64,000 nucleotides of DNA from Microvirga lotononidis (GTDB lineage Bacteria; Pseudomonadota; Alphaproteobacteria; Rhizobiales; Beijerinckiaceae). Every line of letters begins with the position of its first letter. Within the stretch, counting starts at the first letter, position 1. Made by a program: the position numbers and the translations under genes. The DNA lies in the NCBI RefSeq assembly GCF_034627025.1, contig NZ_CP141048.1, positions 2,244,001-2,308,000 of the forward strand. The letters are read 5' to 3'. Shown here one piece after another: positions 55,630 to 63,843 of the stretch. Under the pieces are notes generated by a model. That model had not been told where the DNA came from, searched no databases, and was given only the letters and a program-made list of their open reading frames with translations.

Positions 55630-56399
55630 GCATATCTCCCTTGTGCCGGGTAGACCGCACCCGCACCAGGCGGGGCCTCGACACGGCGACAGATGTAAAC
55701 TTCGGTTTCAGGATGCTGGACGATCTCGAACCCTGCGCTGCGGAGCATGGCCTCGACGCAGGCGGAGTTCGGCGCCCACCAGTTGGTGGGATCGTCGGCA
55801 TAGCGATGCTCGATGAAGTGCATCTTCGGATAACGCGGATCGTCGAAGTGATCCGTCTGCCAGAAGGTATAGTTCTCGTCGACAGGCATGACCTCCGTCG
55901 ATCCACGCTGCATCGACTGGAACACGAGAAGATCCTTGGCGACGTGCTCGTGAATGAGATCGAGTGCCAGCAAGGGATGCCGCAGGTGATAGAGAACGCC
56001 CATGAAGAGCACGACATCGAAACGCTCGCCGAGCTGTCCCAGGTCATACACGGATAGCTTCCGGAACTCGATGTCGTAACCCATCGTCTGTGCGGCGAAA
56101 CGTGCCTGGGCGAGATAGGTTTCGTCGAAGTCGATCCCGAGCACGCGCTCTGCGCCGCGCTTCTTCATCTCCATGGAGTAGAAGCCGCCGTTGCAGCCGA
56201 TATCGAGGACGCTTTTCCCCGTGAGGTCTTGCGGGATCGCACCGGCAAAACGCTGCCATTTTACGGCAGGATAATTGCCGAGAAAGTGATTCGGCGCGGT
56301 CCAGACGCCGCCCCTGAGCTCGATGTTGTGAAACCAGGGTCCGAGCGCTTCGGCTTTCCGGCGGATCTCGTCAGACGGCATGGGATCGACGGCATTCAT
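55626..56399 (-). CDS. SAM-dependent methyltransferase, CmoB-like class I
   Basis: 257 residues. SAM motif I SVLDIGCNGGFYSMEM near 64-79; motif GIDFDETYLAQARFAA; LFMGVLYHLRHPLLALDLI near 131-149, as in the CmoB-like family; and a WFHNIELRGGVWTAPNHFLG N-terminus. I recall this as a family (TIGR04290-type) that marks a scattered biosynthetic cluster with the same neighbours; not checked. It may methylate a sugar or cyclitol hydroxyl. Coupled by 4 nt to the glycoside hydrolase-like gene. Confidence 0.87.
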   Translation of the reverse strand: MNAVDPMPSDEIRRKAEALGPWFHNIELRGGVWTAPNHFLGNYPAVKWQRFAGAIPQDLTGKSVLDIGCNGGFYSMEMKKRGAERVLGIDFDETYLAQARFAAQTMGYDIEFRKLSVYDLGQLGERFDVVLFMGVLYHLRHPLLALDLIHEHVAKDLLVFQSMQRGSTEVMPVDENYTFWQTDHFDDPRYPKMHFIEHRYADDPTNWWAPNSACVEAMLRSAGFEIVQHPETEVYICRRVEAPPGAGAVYPAQGRYA

Positions 56400-56407
56400 C
56401 GTGACGA

Positions 56408-57226
56408 TTACTCCCTGTTCAAATCATGAAGTCCGCGCGGCAGCCGGCCCGCCGGCCAGCCGAGGGCAACGCGTGCGCCTGTCACGGTTTTATGCTGAGC
56501 GGCATCGCTCAGGAGGCCTATGGCGGCGCGGTAGCCATGCAAGGTGCCCACATCGACATAGGATTCACCCGCCTTCACACCGATTGCCTTGCCGCCCTCA
56601 GCCAAATAGGCATTCGCGAGCGTGCCGAAATATTCGTCGTCACGGCCGCGCGACATCCAGAGCTGACGCAGCGTTTCCAGAACATGGCCCGGCATCTTGA
56701 ACGCGCCCCAGATCCAACGTGACGCGGCATCGGCCTGTTTCACCTGGATTTCCTGAACCTGCATCGTCTCGTCCAGGATCACCGCGTCGAAGACTTCCGG
56801 ATTGTCTACGGGAAAGAGCAGGAAGGAGAGACAATCCTCTGGCAGCTCCGACAGAGCCTTCTCGGGAAACCAGACTGTATCCGGCAAGCCGACGATCACG
56901 TTCTCATCGGCGGGAATGATGGGAGCCGCTCGGAAGATCGCATCACATAAGCCACGTGCCTCCGGCTGGACGACATAGGCGATCAGGGCATCCCCGTAGC
57001 TTGCGCCGTAATATTCCATGATATCCGATTTGCCGGGGGAAATGACGAAGCAGATCTTGTCTGCTCCACCATGAATCATGCGCTCGACGAGATATTCACT
57101 GACGGCACAGGGGCGCTCTATGCCGTTGTCGAGGCGGCTTCCCACTGGAAGAAGCTCCTTCGAAAAGGCCAGGGGTTGGATGCGGCTGCCGATGCCCGCG
57201 GCAGGTATGATTCCCCACATGATCAC
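56408..57226 (-). CDS. Sugar-phosphate nucleotidyltransferase
   Basis: 272 residues. Nucleotidyltransferase signature WGIIPAAGIGSRIQPLAFSK with KELLPVG follows the GxGxR-P...K pattern of glucose-1-phosphate thymidylyl/uridylyltransferases. Later VQPEARGLCDAIFRAAPII, GLPDTVWFPEKAL and SYVDVGTLHGYRAA match the family. It should activate a sugar-1-phosphate as an NDP-sugar for the epimerases and glycosyltransferases nearby. The nucleotide and sugar cannot be read from the motifs. Coupled by 4 nt to the glycosyltransferase. Confidence 0.89.
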   Translation of the reverse strand: MIMWGIIPAAGIGSRIQPLAFSKELLPVGSRLDNGIERPCAVSEYLVERMIHGGADKICFVISPGKSDIMEYYGASYGDALIAYVVQPEARGLCDAIFRAAPIIPADENVIVGLPDTVWFPEKALSELPEDCLSFLLFPVDNPEVFDAVILDETMQVQEIQVKQADAASRWIWGAFKMPGHVLETLRQLWMSRGRDDEYFGTLANAYLAEGGKAIGVKAGESYVDVGTLHGYRAAIGLLSDAAQHKTVTGARVALGWPAGRLPRGLHDLNRE

Positions 57227-58332
57227 GCCTCCATCATGGCGGCGGAGCCGCCGGGCGAGGGCAAAGGGGATGTGGTGCCCTCAAGAAGGATCTCAAGCTG
57301 CTTTGCTCTGTGATCCGATGTATGCTCCGCGAGCACCCTCTCGCGGCCGGCCTTGGCAATTCGTGCCAGCTCTGCGTCCGTGAGGTCGAGGGCCGCGACG
57401 GCATCGGCCGTGCTTTCGGCAATCAGGATGTCCTTGCCAGGCTCAAAGAAGCTGTCGAACCCTTCCCACCGGTCCGAGAGAATCGGTGCGCCGCAGGCAG
57501 CCGCCTCGAACAGGCGCCCGGAGGGGCACCAGCCCATCTCGGCCATGGCTTGACGCGTAACGTTGAGTGTGAGGCGCGAAGAGGAGAAGAACGCGGGATG
57601 CTCCGATGGCGGCAGGTGCTGGACGAAGTGAACATTCGGCTGCCACGGAAAGTCTGCCGGATATTGCGCTCCGCCGATCAGGAAGCGCCGGTCCGGACGG
57701 CAGGCGGCAGGATCGATGAAGAGCCGCTGCAACGTTCCCTGGCGGTCCGACGCATAGGTGCCAAGGTAGGACAGGTCCGAGACATAATGCTCCACGGTTT
57801 CCACGGGTCGGTGCACGTCCGGATCCACATGGCCATAGAGGGGAGCCACATGTCGGGCGCCAAGATCCGTCCGCAGCCGTTCGAGGGCTCGGCCTCCCGT
57901 ATAACTCAGGACGAGGTCGTAACCTCCGAGGCCGCACGAGCCGATGTAGCTGATCGGATCGCCGGCATCGAGGCGTGAGAACGTAACGGGCGTATCGAGA
58001 TCGTAGAAAGCGCGAATGGCACGCGGAGTAGAGAGCAGGAGATCGCCGGCCGCGACGCCATCGGGGCAATAGGACGTAACGAGGGCGACGTCGGCATCCA
58101 CGAGTTCCTTTTCTGCGCGAGCACGAACGCCGTTCCAATCCTCGTAGAGAACGAGATCGCCGCCGGGGATTTCGACGAGGTCTCTGTTCGATGCGTAATA
58201 GGGGGCGTCCTTCTCGAAGAAAACGATGCGATGACCTCGCTTCGCGAGCGACCGGCACAGGCCGCGCCACAAGGTCGCGTGGCCGTTGCCCCAGGAGGAG
58301 GAGATGGTCAGGCCGAATATGACGATCTTCAT
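57223..58332 (-). CDS. CgeB-like glycosyltransferase
   Basis: 369 residues with a GT-B layout. N-terminus MKIVIFGLTISSSWGNGHATLWRG; C-terminal donor-site region MAEMGWCPSGRLFEAAACGAPILSD near 265-289, followed by WEGFDSFFEPGKDILIAES. These match the CgeB/glycosyl transferase family 1 pattern with the conserved (R)xFE-AAACG-P. The start shares a S-x-W-x-x-G-N-x-H pattern with the truncated gene at 63840, so the two are paralogues. Probably adds a sugar in the cytoplasm. Product unknown. Confidence 0.86.
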   Translation of the reverse strand: MKIVIFGLTISSSWGNGHATLWRGLCRSLAKRGHRIVFFEKDAPYYASNRDLVEIPGGDLVLYEDWNGVRARAEKELVDADVALVTSYCPDGVAAGDLLLSTPRAIRAFYDLDTPVTFSRLDAGDPISYIGSCGLGGYDLVLSYTGGRALERLRTDLGARHVAPLYGHVDPDVHRPVETVEHYVSDLSYLGTYASDRQGTLQRLFIDPAACRPDRRFLIGGAQYPADFPWQPNVHFVQHLPPSEHPAFFSSSRLTLNVTRQAMAEMGWCPSGRLFEAAACGAPILSDRWEGFDSFFEPGKDILIAESTADAVAALDLTDAELARIAKAGRERVLAEHTSDHRAKQLEILLEGTTSPLPSPGGSAAMMEA

Positions 58333-58928
58333 GCGGCCACCACTTCGTTCAATCGGAGAAGCTTGGAGCCCCAGTCCCCTATCACGAGCGTGCTGGTCGA
58401 AGCGGGCTCCACCTCGATCCGAGTATACGCGTCGATGGGCATGCCGAGATGATAGAGGAGCGCGGCCTTGATGACGTCGCTGTGACTCACGAGAATGACC
58501 GAGCGCTCCGCATGACGGTTACGCATCCGTTCCATGGCTCCGACAACGCGAGCCTGAACCTCCAGCATCGTCTCGCCTTCGGGCGCGCGATTGGTACCGC
58601 GTGAAGAATTCCAGGAAGACCAGAGCGGGTCTTGATTCAGAACTTCGAAGCTCAAGCCCGACCAGCGGCCGACATCGATTTCGCTGATGGCATCGCACAC
58701 CTGGCAAGCTTGCGCGAGGCGAGCGGCAATGGGCTGGGCCGTTTCCACCGCTCGCTCAAGGGGACTTGTATAAATGCCGGCCACGTTCTCGTCGCCAAAG
58801 CGCTGAGCCAGACGCTCTGCCTGGGCTCGCCCGACGGATCCGAGATGAACGTCAGGCATCCGGCCGCAGAGAACGGTTCCCACCCGATCATGGTCCGCAT
58901 GGCGCACGAGATAGAACGTGGTGGTCAT
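58329..58928 (-). CDS. Histidine phosphatase family protein
   Basis: 199 residues. LVRHADHDRVGT at the N-terminus carries the catalytic His (RHA instead of RHG); YTSPLERAVETAQPIA, the acid Glu region GETMLEVQARV, and SHSDVIKAALLY with the second His complete the phosphoglycerate-mutase-like active site. It lies between inositol-phosphate synthase (18 nt) and a glycosyltransferase (overlap 4 nt), so it may dephosphorylate inositol-phosphate or a glycosyl-phosphate intermediate. Inferred from context only. Confidence 0.88.
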   Translation of the reverse strand: MTTTFYLVRHADHDRVGTVLCGRMPDVHLGSVGRAQAERLAQRFGDENVAGIYTSPLERAVETAQPIAARLAQACQVCDAISEIDVGRWSGLSFEVLNQDPLWSSWNSSRGTNRAPEGETMLEVQARVVGAMERMRNRHAERSVILVSHSDVIKAALLYHLGMPIDAYTRIEVEPASTSTLVIGDWGSKLLRLNEVVAA

Positions 58929-58946
58929 CTCGACGCCCTTGCGTTC

Positions 58947-60029
58947 TCAGTCGCCCTCGCCGTTGATGAAGCGGATCGTCCTCTCTCGCGCTTCGTTGTC
59001 GGTGAATTGCTGGGGCGGAGACTTCATGAAGTAGCTGGACGGGCCGGTGAGAGCGCCACCGATCTTACGGTCCATGGCGAGCTTCGCGCATCGTACGGCA
59101 TCGATCACGATGCCGGCTGAGTTTGGAGAATCCCAGACCTCGAGCTTCACTTCCATGTTCAGCGGAACGCCGCCGAAGGTCGTTCCCTCCAGGCGGATGT
59201 AAGCCCATTTGCGGTCGGTGAGCCACGGAACATGATCGCTCGGTCCCACATGGATGTCGCCGGCGGGAAGGGGGATATCCAGCTGGCTTGCGACAGCCTG
59301 CGTTTTGGATATCTTCTTCGATTCAAGGCGCTCGCGCTCCAGCATGTTCTGAAAGTCGGTATTGCCGCCGAAGTTGAGCTGATAGGTACGATCGAGGCGA
59401 ACGCCGCGCTCGCGGAAGAGGTTCGCGAGAACCCGGTGAACAATGGTCGCGCCTACCTGGCTCTTGATATCGTCGCCGACAAGAGGAAGGCCGCGTTCTT
59501 CGAACCGCCTGCGCCATTCCGGATTCGACGCGATGAAGACGGGAATGCAATTCACGAAGGCGCAGCCTGCTTCGAGAGCCCGCTCGGCGTACCATTCCGT
59601 CGCCTTCTGTGAGCCGACGGGCAGGTAGGAGACGAGAACATCCGTCTTTGACCGACGCAACACCTCCGTGACGTCGGCTTCATCATCGGGAGATTCATCG
59701 ATCACATCGTGAAGATATTTGCCAAGCCCATCAAGCGTCTTGCCTCGATTGACGATAATCCCGCTTGGGGGAACGGAGGCGAAGCGTTGGGTATTGTTCG
59801 GCTCGCAAAAGATCGCGTCTGAGACGTCGCGTCCAACTTTCGAGACATTCACGTCGAAGGCGGCGGAAACTTCGATGTCGCTGATATGATACCCGCCAAG
59901 TTCGACGTTCATGAGACCAGGAACCGGCTCATTGCCTTTTGCATCTTTGTAGTAGGAGAGGCCTTGCACAAAGGACGAGGCGCAGTTGCCGAGGCCCACG
60001 ATGCCGACACGGACTTTCCTCGAACTCAT
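58947..60029 (-). CDS. ino1: myo-Inositol-1-phosphate synthase (inositol-3-phosphate synthase)
   Basis: 360 residues from ATG 60029, which has AGGGAG upstream; the frame runs six codons further. The short prokaryotic form: [22 protein letters not shown] (NAD loop), [60 protein letters not shown] (SQxGAT), [12 protein letters not shown] and KISKTQAV with active-site Lys. It converts glucose-6-phosphate to myo-inositol-1-phosphate with bound NAD. First gene of the six-gene leftward operon and downstream of an exact EcfG-type promoter motif. Confidence 0.95.
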   Translation of the reverse strand: MSSRKVRVGIVGLGNCASSFVQGLSYYKDAKGNEPVPGLMNVELGGYHISDIEVSAAFDVNVSKVGRDVSDAIFCEPNNTQRFASVPPSGIIVNRGKTLDGLGKYLHDVIDESPDDEADVTEVLRRSKTDVLVSYLPVGSQKATEWYAERALEAGCAFVNCIPVFIASNPEWRRRFEERGLPLVGDDIKSQVGATIVHRVLANLFRERGVRLDRTYQLNFGGNTDFQNMLERERLESKKISKTQAVASQLDIPLPAGDIHVGPSDHVPWLTDRKWAYIRLEGTTFGGVPLNMEVKLEVWDSPNSAGIVIDAVRCAKLAMDRKIGGALTGPSSYFMKSPPQQFTDNEARERTIRFINGEGD

Positions 60030-60133
60030 GACTGATCTCCCTTGCACGGCCCGCCGGGTGTTATCTTTTCAGGCAAAACGCGACTGCGGGCCGCAGGCAT
60101 AGAGCCTCGACCTTTCTTCAAGGCGTGGCCTCC

Positions 60134-60159
60134 AACGTTTGAAGAAGGTTTGTTGTTCC
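60134..60159 (-). promoter_or_regulatory. EcfG-type promoter of ino1 operon
   Basis: Minus strand: GGAAC (60159-60155), 17-nt spacer, CGTT (60137-60134). Exact match to the alphaproteobacterial general-stress consensus GGAAC-N16/17-CGTT, about 105 nt before the ino1 start. Confidence 0.65.
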
Positions 60160-60225
60160 GCCGAGATTCCGGTCCTGTGACTCTTGTCTTCTTCGCAGAT
60201 CGCCCAAACTACTATGTTCAAGACA

Positions 60226-60250
60226 GGAACAAAGATGAAGATGCGTAGTT
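60226..60250 (+). promoter_or_regulatory. Candidate EcfG-type promoter of the epimerase operon
   Basis: Plus strand: GGAAC (60226-60230), 16-nt spacer, AGTT (60247-60250). It fits the relaxed form GGAAC-N18/19-TT but differs from CGTT at one base, and lies about 190 nt before the GTG start, so it is weaker than the ino1 site. Confidence 0.4.
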
Positions 60251-60440
60251 CTCTCTGCGCACTCACAAGCTTTTGAAGGGGATATATAGCGAAGACCTCG
60301 TTCGGCGAGGTCCGCTTCAGGACCCGTTCCCAAACTGGAAGATGTGCTTGTTCCGCGTCGCATTTCCAATTTGAGGATGGGCTGTCGTCTCCTGACTGAT
60401 CCATCAGCGATTAGACCGGAAACCAATCTGGAGACATCTT

Positions 60441-61553
60441 GTGACGGATACGATCCTCATTACCGGCGGTGCGGGCTTCATCGGACGCTATGTTGCCCAG
60501 GCTTGTTTGGAGCGTGGCCATAAGGTGCGCGTGCTCGACAGCCTGATCGAGCAGGTTCACGGCAACAGCACGCAGGCCGCCGGTCTCAATCCAGATGTGG
60601 AGGTTGTCGTCGGCGATATTCGCGAGGAGACGGCGCTTCTTAGAGCCTTGAAGGGAGCCACGAAAGTCATTCACCTTGCTGCCGAGGTTGGCGTCGGCCA
60701 AAGCATGTATGCGGTCGACCGCTATGTCTCGGTCAACGATTACGGTACGGCCGTGCTGTTTCAGCAGCTCATCGACAATCCCGTCAAGCGGGTGGTCGTG
60801 GCTTCATCCATGAGCATCTACGGCGAAGGTCTCTATAAGGATCCCGATGGCCGCATTCACGAGAATGTCGTCAGGACGCCTCGCAGAAGCGAGAGCGAGT
60901 CTTGGGATCCGCTGGACGGGCAAGGGCGCCCGCTCGTCCCCGCTCCGACCCCTGAGTGGAAGAAGCCTGCGCTTGCCTCCGTCTATGCGCTGTCAAAGTA
61001 TGTCCAGGAGCGGCTGACGCTGACCCTGTGCCCGGCTTATGGCATGGAGGGCGTGGCACTTCGGCTATGGAATGCTTATGGCCCAGGGCAGGCCCTGTCC
61101 AATCCCTATACCGGCGTCCTCGCAATCTTTGCGTCGCGGCTTCATAACGGACAGCCGCCGATGATCTTCGAGGATGGTCAGCAGCGTCGCGATTTCGTCC
61201 ATGTGGAGGACGTGGCGCAGGCGTTCGTTCTGGCCCTGGAGCATGACAATGCTCCAGGGGGTGTCTACAACGTCGGCAGCGGGCAGGACCGTACCGTATC
61301 CGAAGTGGCGGAACTTCTGTCCCAGGCGATGAACCGGCCTATGGCGCCGGAAATCACCGGCAAAGCGCGTATGGGCGACATCCGTCATTGCATCGCCGAT
61401 ATCGGCAAGATCCAGCAGGAACTGGGCTATAAACCAGAGAAAGACTTCGCGGAGGGGCTGGCGGAACTCGCCGAATGGGTCGCCAGGCAGGAAGCCAAGG
61501 ATCTTGTGAACGAAGCCCGGAAGGAGCTTGAGGCGCGAGGTCTGGTGGCATGA
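60441..61553 (+). CDS. NAD-dependent epimerase/dehydratase (extended SDR)
   Basis: 370 residues from GTG 60441, with GGAG nine bases upstream. Extended-SDR features: ILITGGAGFIGRYVAQACL, VIHLAAEVGVGQSMY, VVVASSMSIYGEG (catalytic Ser), YALSKYVQERLTL (Tyr-x3-Lys), LRLWNAYGPGQALSNPYTGV and RRDFVHVEDVAQAF. Resembles UDP-glucose 4-epimerases and dTDP-glucose 4,6-dehydratases; an insertion near residues 135-175 (RTPRRSESESWDPLDGQGRP) is not usual for either. Overlaps the next gene by 4 nt. Confidence 0.9.
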   Translation: MTDTILITGGAGFIGRYVAQACLERGHKVRVLDSLIEQVHGNSTQAAGLNPDVEVVVGDIREETALLRALKGATKVIHLAAEVGVGQSMYAVDRYVSVNDYGTAVLFQQLIDNPVKRVVVASSMSIYGEGLYKDPDGRIHENVVRTPRRSESESWDPLDGQGRPLVPAPTPEWKKPALASVYALSKYVQERLTLTLCPAYGMEGVALRLWNAYGPGQALSNPYTGVLAIFASRLHNGQPPMIFEDGQQRRDFVHVEDVAQAFVLALEHDNAPGGVYNVGSGQDRTVSEVAELLSQAMNRPMAPEITGKARMGDIRHCIADIGKIQQELGYKPEKDFAEGLAELAEWVARQEAKDLVNEARKELEARGLVA

Positions 61554-62665
61554 CGGCGTCCGACACATCGGCCGCAGCGCCGGCTGTCCTCCGTCGCCGC
61601 CCGATCCTTGTAACAGGTGGCGCAGGCTTCATCGGCTCCAACCTCGTCGACCGTTTCGCAAGCGAGGGTCATGATGTCCTGATCTATGATGCACTGGCGC
61701 GTTCCGGAGTCGATCGGAACCTCGAATGGCTCAAGAAGCGGCACCCGGACAAAGTGTCCGCCGTGATCGGCGATGTCCGGGACGAAGCCTCCGTCACCGA
61801 TGTTGTCCGCGACGCACAGGCCGTGTTCCATATGGCCGCGCAGGTTGCGGTAACGACGAGTCTCGTCAACCCCCGCGAGGACTTCGAGATCAACGTTCGC
61901 GGGACGCTGAACGTGCTCGATGCGCTGAGACAACGCGGCGAGCGTGTTCCGTTGATCTTCGCGTCCACGAACAAGGTCTATGGCGACCTTGCAGACGTCG
62001 AGCTGGAGAAGACGAACGACGCCTACAAGCCGCGCGATCCGCGGGTTAGAAACAGCGGGATCGGCGAAGGACGGCCGCTCGATTTTCATACGCCCTATGG
62101 CTGTTCAAAGGGCGCGGCCGATCAGTACGTATTGGATTATGCCCGATCGTTCGGAATCCCGACCTGCGTCATGCGGATGAGCTGCATCTACGGCCAGCGG
62201 CAAATGGGTACCGAGGATCAGGGGTGGGTGGCCCATTTCCTGATCCGTGCTCTTCAGGGGGAGCCTATCACCATCTACGGCGATGGATGCCAGGTCCGTG
62301 ACGTACTCGACATCTCCGATGCCGTTTCCGCCTATGCCTCCGCGTGGAGGCGTATCGATGCGGCCCAAGGCAGAGCCTTCAATCTCGGCGGCGGCCCGTC
62401 CAATGCCATCAGTTTGCGCCAGCTTCTCACTCATATCGAGGAGGTCATCGGCCGTCCTGTCGAAACGATCTACGACGACTGGCGTGCGGGCGATCAGCGC
62501 TACTATGTCTCTGATACAAGCCTCGCAACTCGGGAGCTTGGGCTGAAGCAACCGGTTAACTGGCTCAAGGGCGTGGCTGCTTTGGCGAGGTGGTTGCAGG
62601 AGGAGCACGGACGCTCGCCTTCGGGTTCTTCTCCGTCACGTTTGCATAAGGCAGAGGCTTTGTAA
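61550..62665 (+). CDS. NAD-dependent epimerase, CDP-paratose 2-epimerase-like
   Basis: 371 residues; ATG overlaps the previous stop (ATGA). ILVTGGAGFIGSNLVDRFAS, ASTNKVYGDLADVEL (catalytic Thr region), FHTPYGCSKGAADQYVLDYA (Tyr-x3-Lys), MRMSCIYGQRQMGTEDQGWV and ITIYGDGCQVRDVLDISD. The STNKVYG and PYGCSKGAADQYV stretches are the pattern of CDP-paratose 2-epimerase (tyvelose pathway) relatives. No CDP-glucose genes are nearby, so the actual substrate is probably another NDP-sugar. Couples to the glycosyltransferase by TAATG. Confidence 0.89.
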   Translation: MTASDTSAAAPAVLRRRPILVTGGAGFIGSNLVDRFASEGHDVLIYDALARSGVDRNLEWLKKRHPDKVSAVIGDVRDEASVTDVVRDAQAVFHMAAQVAVTTSLVNPREDFEINVRGTLNVLDALRQRGERVPLIFASTNKVYGDLADVELEKTNDAYKPRDPRVRNSGIGEGRPLDFHTPYGCSKGAADQYVLDYARSFGIPTCVMRMSCIYGQRQMGTEDQGWVAHFLIRALQGEPITIYGDGCQVRDVLDISDAVSAYASAWRRIDAAQGRAFNLGGGPSNAISLRQLLTHIEEVIGRPVETIYDDWRAGDQRYYVSDTSLATRELGLKQPVNWLKGVAALARWLQEEHGRSPSGSSPSRLHKAEAL

Positions 62666-63843
62666 TGGGAGGTCATGTCGCCTCCGCGTTCGTGGAGCCG
62701 AGGTCAGCTATGAACCGGTCTGATGGAATCGCCCATCTGCATGTGCTCATGACGGCGGATGCGGTCGGCGGCGTCTGGCAATACACGCTGGATCTCGCGA
62801 GGGGCCTGCGATCGGAATGTGTCAGAACGACAATCGCAGTTTTGGGACCTCCACCCTCGGCAGATCAGCAGGCCATGGCCGAGGCCGTCGGTGCAAGGCT
62901 CATCCTGACGGGCCTTCCACTCGATTGGACAGCGGACAATGCATATCAGGTCGAGGGGGCCGGCCGGGCGATCGCTCGTCTTGCGGCGCAGATCGGACCC
63001 GATCTCGTTCATCTCAACTCCCCGGCCCTTGCAGCTCACGTGTCGTTCGACATCCCGGTCGTAGCGGTCTGCCATTCCTGCGTGGCAACTTGGTGGCAGG
63101 CCGTCAAGGGTGGCCCTCTGCCGGAGGAATTCGTCTGGCGTACGGAACTCGCGGCGAAAGGTTATGCTGCGGCGGACCGGCTGCTCGCGCCGACGCTGGC
63201 CTTCGCGCGGGCGACGGCCCAGACCTATGGTCTCGTTCAGGCGCCGCACGTGGTGAGGAACGGCAGGCGTTCCGTGGTGGCGAGTCGATCAGAGTGCGGG
63301 GGAGATTACGTCTTCACTGCGGGACGTCTCTGGGATGAAGGGAAGAACTTCGCTGCCGTCGATCGGATCGCATCCCGGCTCAGGGTGCCAGTTCTTGCGG
63401 CAGGGCCATTTGACGGTCCGAACGGCGCGCGCGCTGACGTGAACCACGCGAGGCCTCTTGGTCGCTTGAGCGACTCCGAGATCGTCCGACACCTGAGCAG
63501 AGAGCCGATCTTTCTCTCCATGGCGCGGTACGAGCCTTTCGGACTTGCAGTCTTGGAAGCCGCTCAGAGGCGATGCGCGCTCGTTCTGTCGGACATCCCG
63601 ACGTTACGTGAGTTATGGGAGGGCGCTGCGTCGTTCGTTGCGCCCGATGATGATCGGTCGGCGGCTGAGGAGATCGAGCGACTTCTGCAGGATTCGGAAG
63701 CCCGCGCCGCAATGGGGCGTGCCGCGCAGGAGCGAGCCGAGGCTTATACGGTTGAATCCATGAGCGCAGGCGTTCTGAGCGCTTACAATTCCGTCTTGCG
63801 CCGCAAGTCTCCGAGATCCTCCCTCGAGGGAGCCGCTGCATGA
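62665..63843 (+). CDS. Glycosyltransferase family 4 type
   Basis: 392 residues from ATG 62665; ATG 62710 (MNRSDGIAHLHVLMTADAVG) is an alternative. GT-B fold: the N-terminal acceptor domain starts LHVLMTADAVGGVWQYTLDLA; the C-terminal donor domain has VFTAGRLWDEGKNFAAVDRI, FLSMARYEPFGLAVLEAAQR (EPFG with the family's E-x7-E) and CALVLSDIPTLREL. Third gene of the rightward operon. It likely transfers the sugar made by the two epimerases. The stop overlaps the next start (ATGA). Confidence 0.9.
   Translation: MGGHVASAFVEPRSAMNRSDGIAHLHVLMTADAVGGVWQYTLDLARGLRSECVRTTIAVLGPPPSADQQAMAEAVGARLILTGLPLDWTADNAYQVEGAGRAIARLAAQIGPDLVHLNSPALAAHVSFDIPVVAVCHSCVATWWQAVKGGPLPEEFVWRTELAAKGYAAADRLLAPTLAFARATAQTYGLVQAPHVVRNGRRSVVASRSECGGDYVFTAGRLWDEGKNFAAVDRIASRLRVPVLAAGPFDGPNGARADVNHARPLGRLSDSEIVRHLSREPIFLSMARYEPFGLAVLEAAQRRCALVLSDIPTLRELWEGAASFVAPDDDRSAAEEIERLLQDSEARAAMGRAAQERAEAYTVESMSAGVLSAYNSVLRRKSPRSSLEGAAA

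Larger units (their letters stand above)
60030..60440. promoter_or_regulatory. Divergent control region of the inositol/glycoside cluster
   Basis: 411 bases with no supported gene between ino1 and the first epimerase gene. It contains two EcfG-type motifs facing outward (listed separately) and a hairpin GACCTCG (60294-60300) / CGAGGTC (60306-60312) in the rightward leader. Short open frames here lack family matches and ribosome binding sites. Confidence 0.6.

Noticed and set aside
60042..60248. 68-residue frame in the ino1/epimerase control region
   Set aside because: No ribosome binding site, no recognisable pattern, and it overlaps both EcfG-type promoter motifs.
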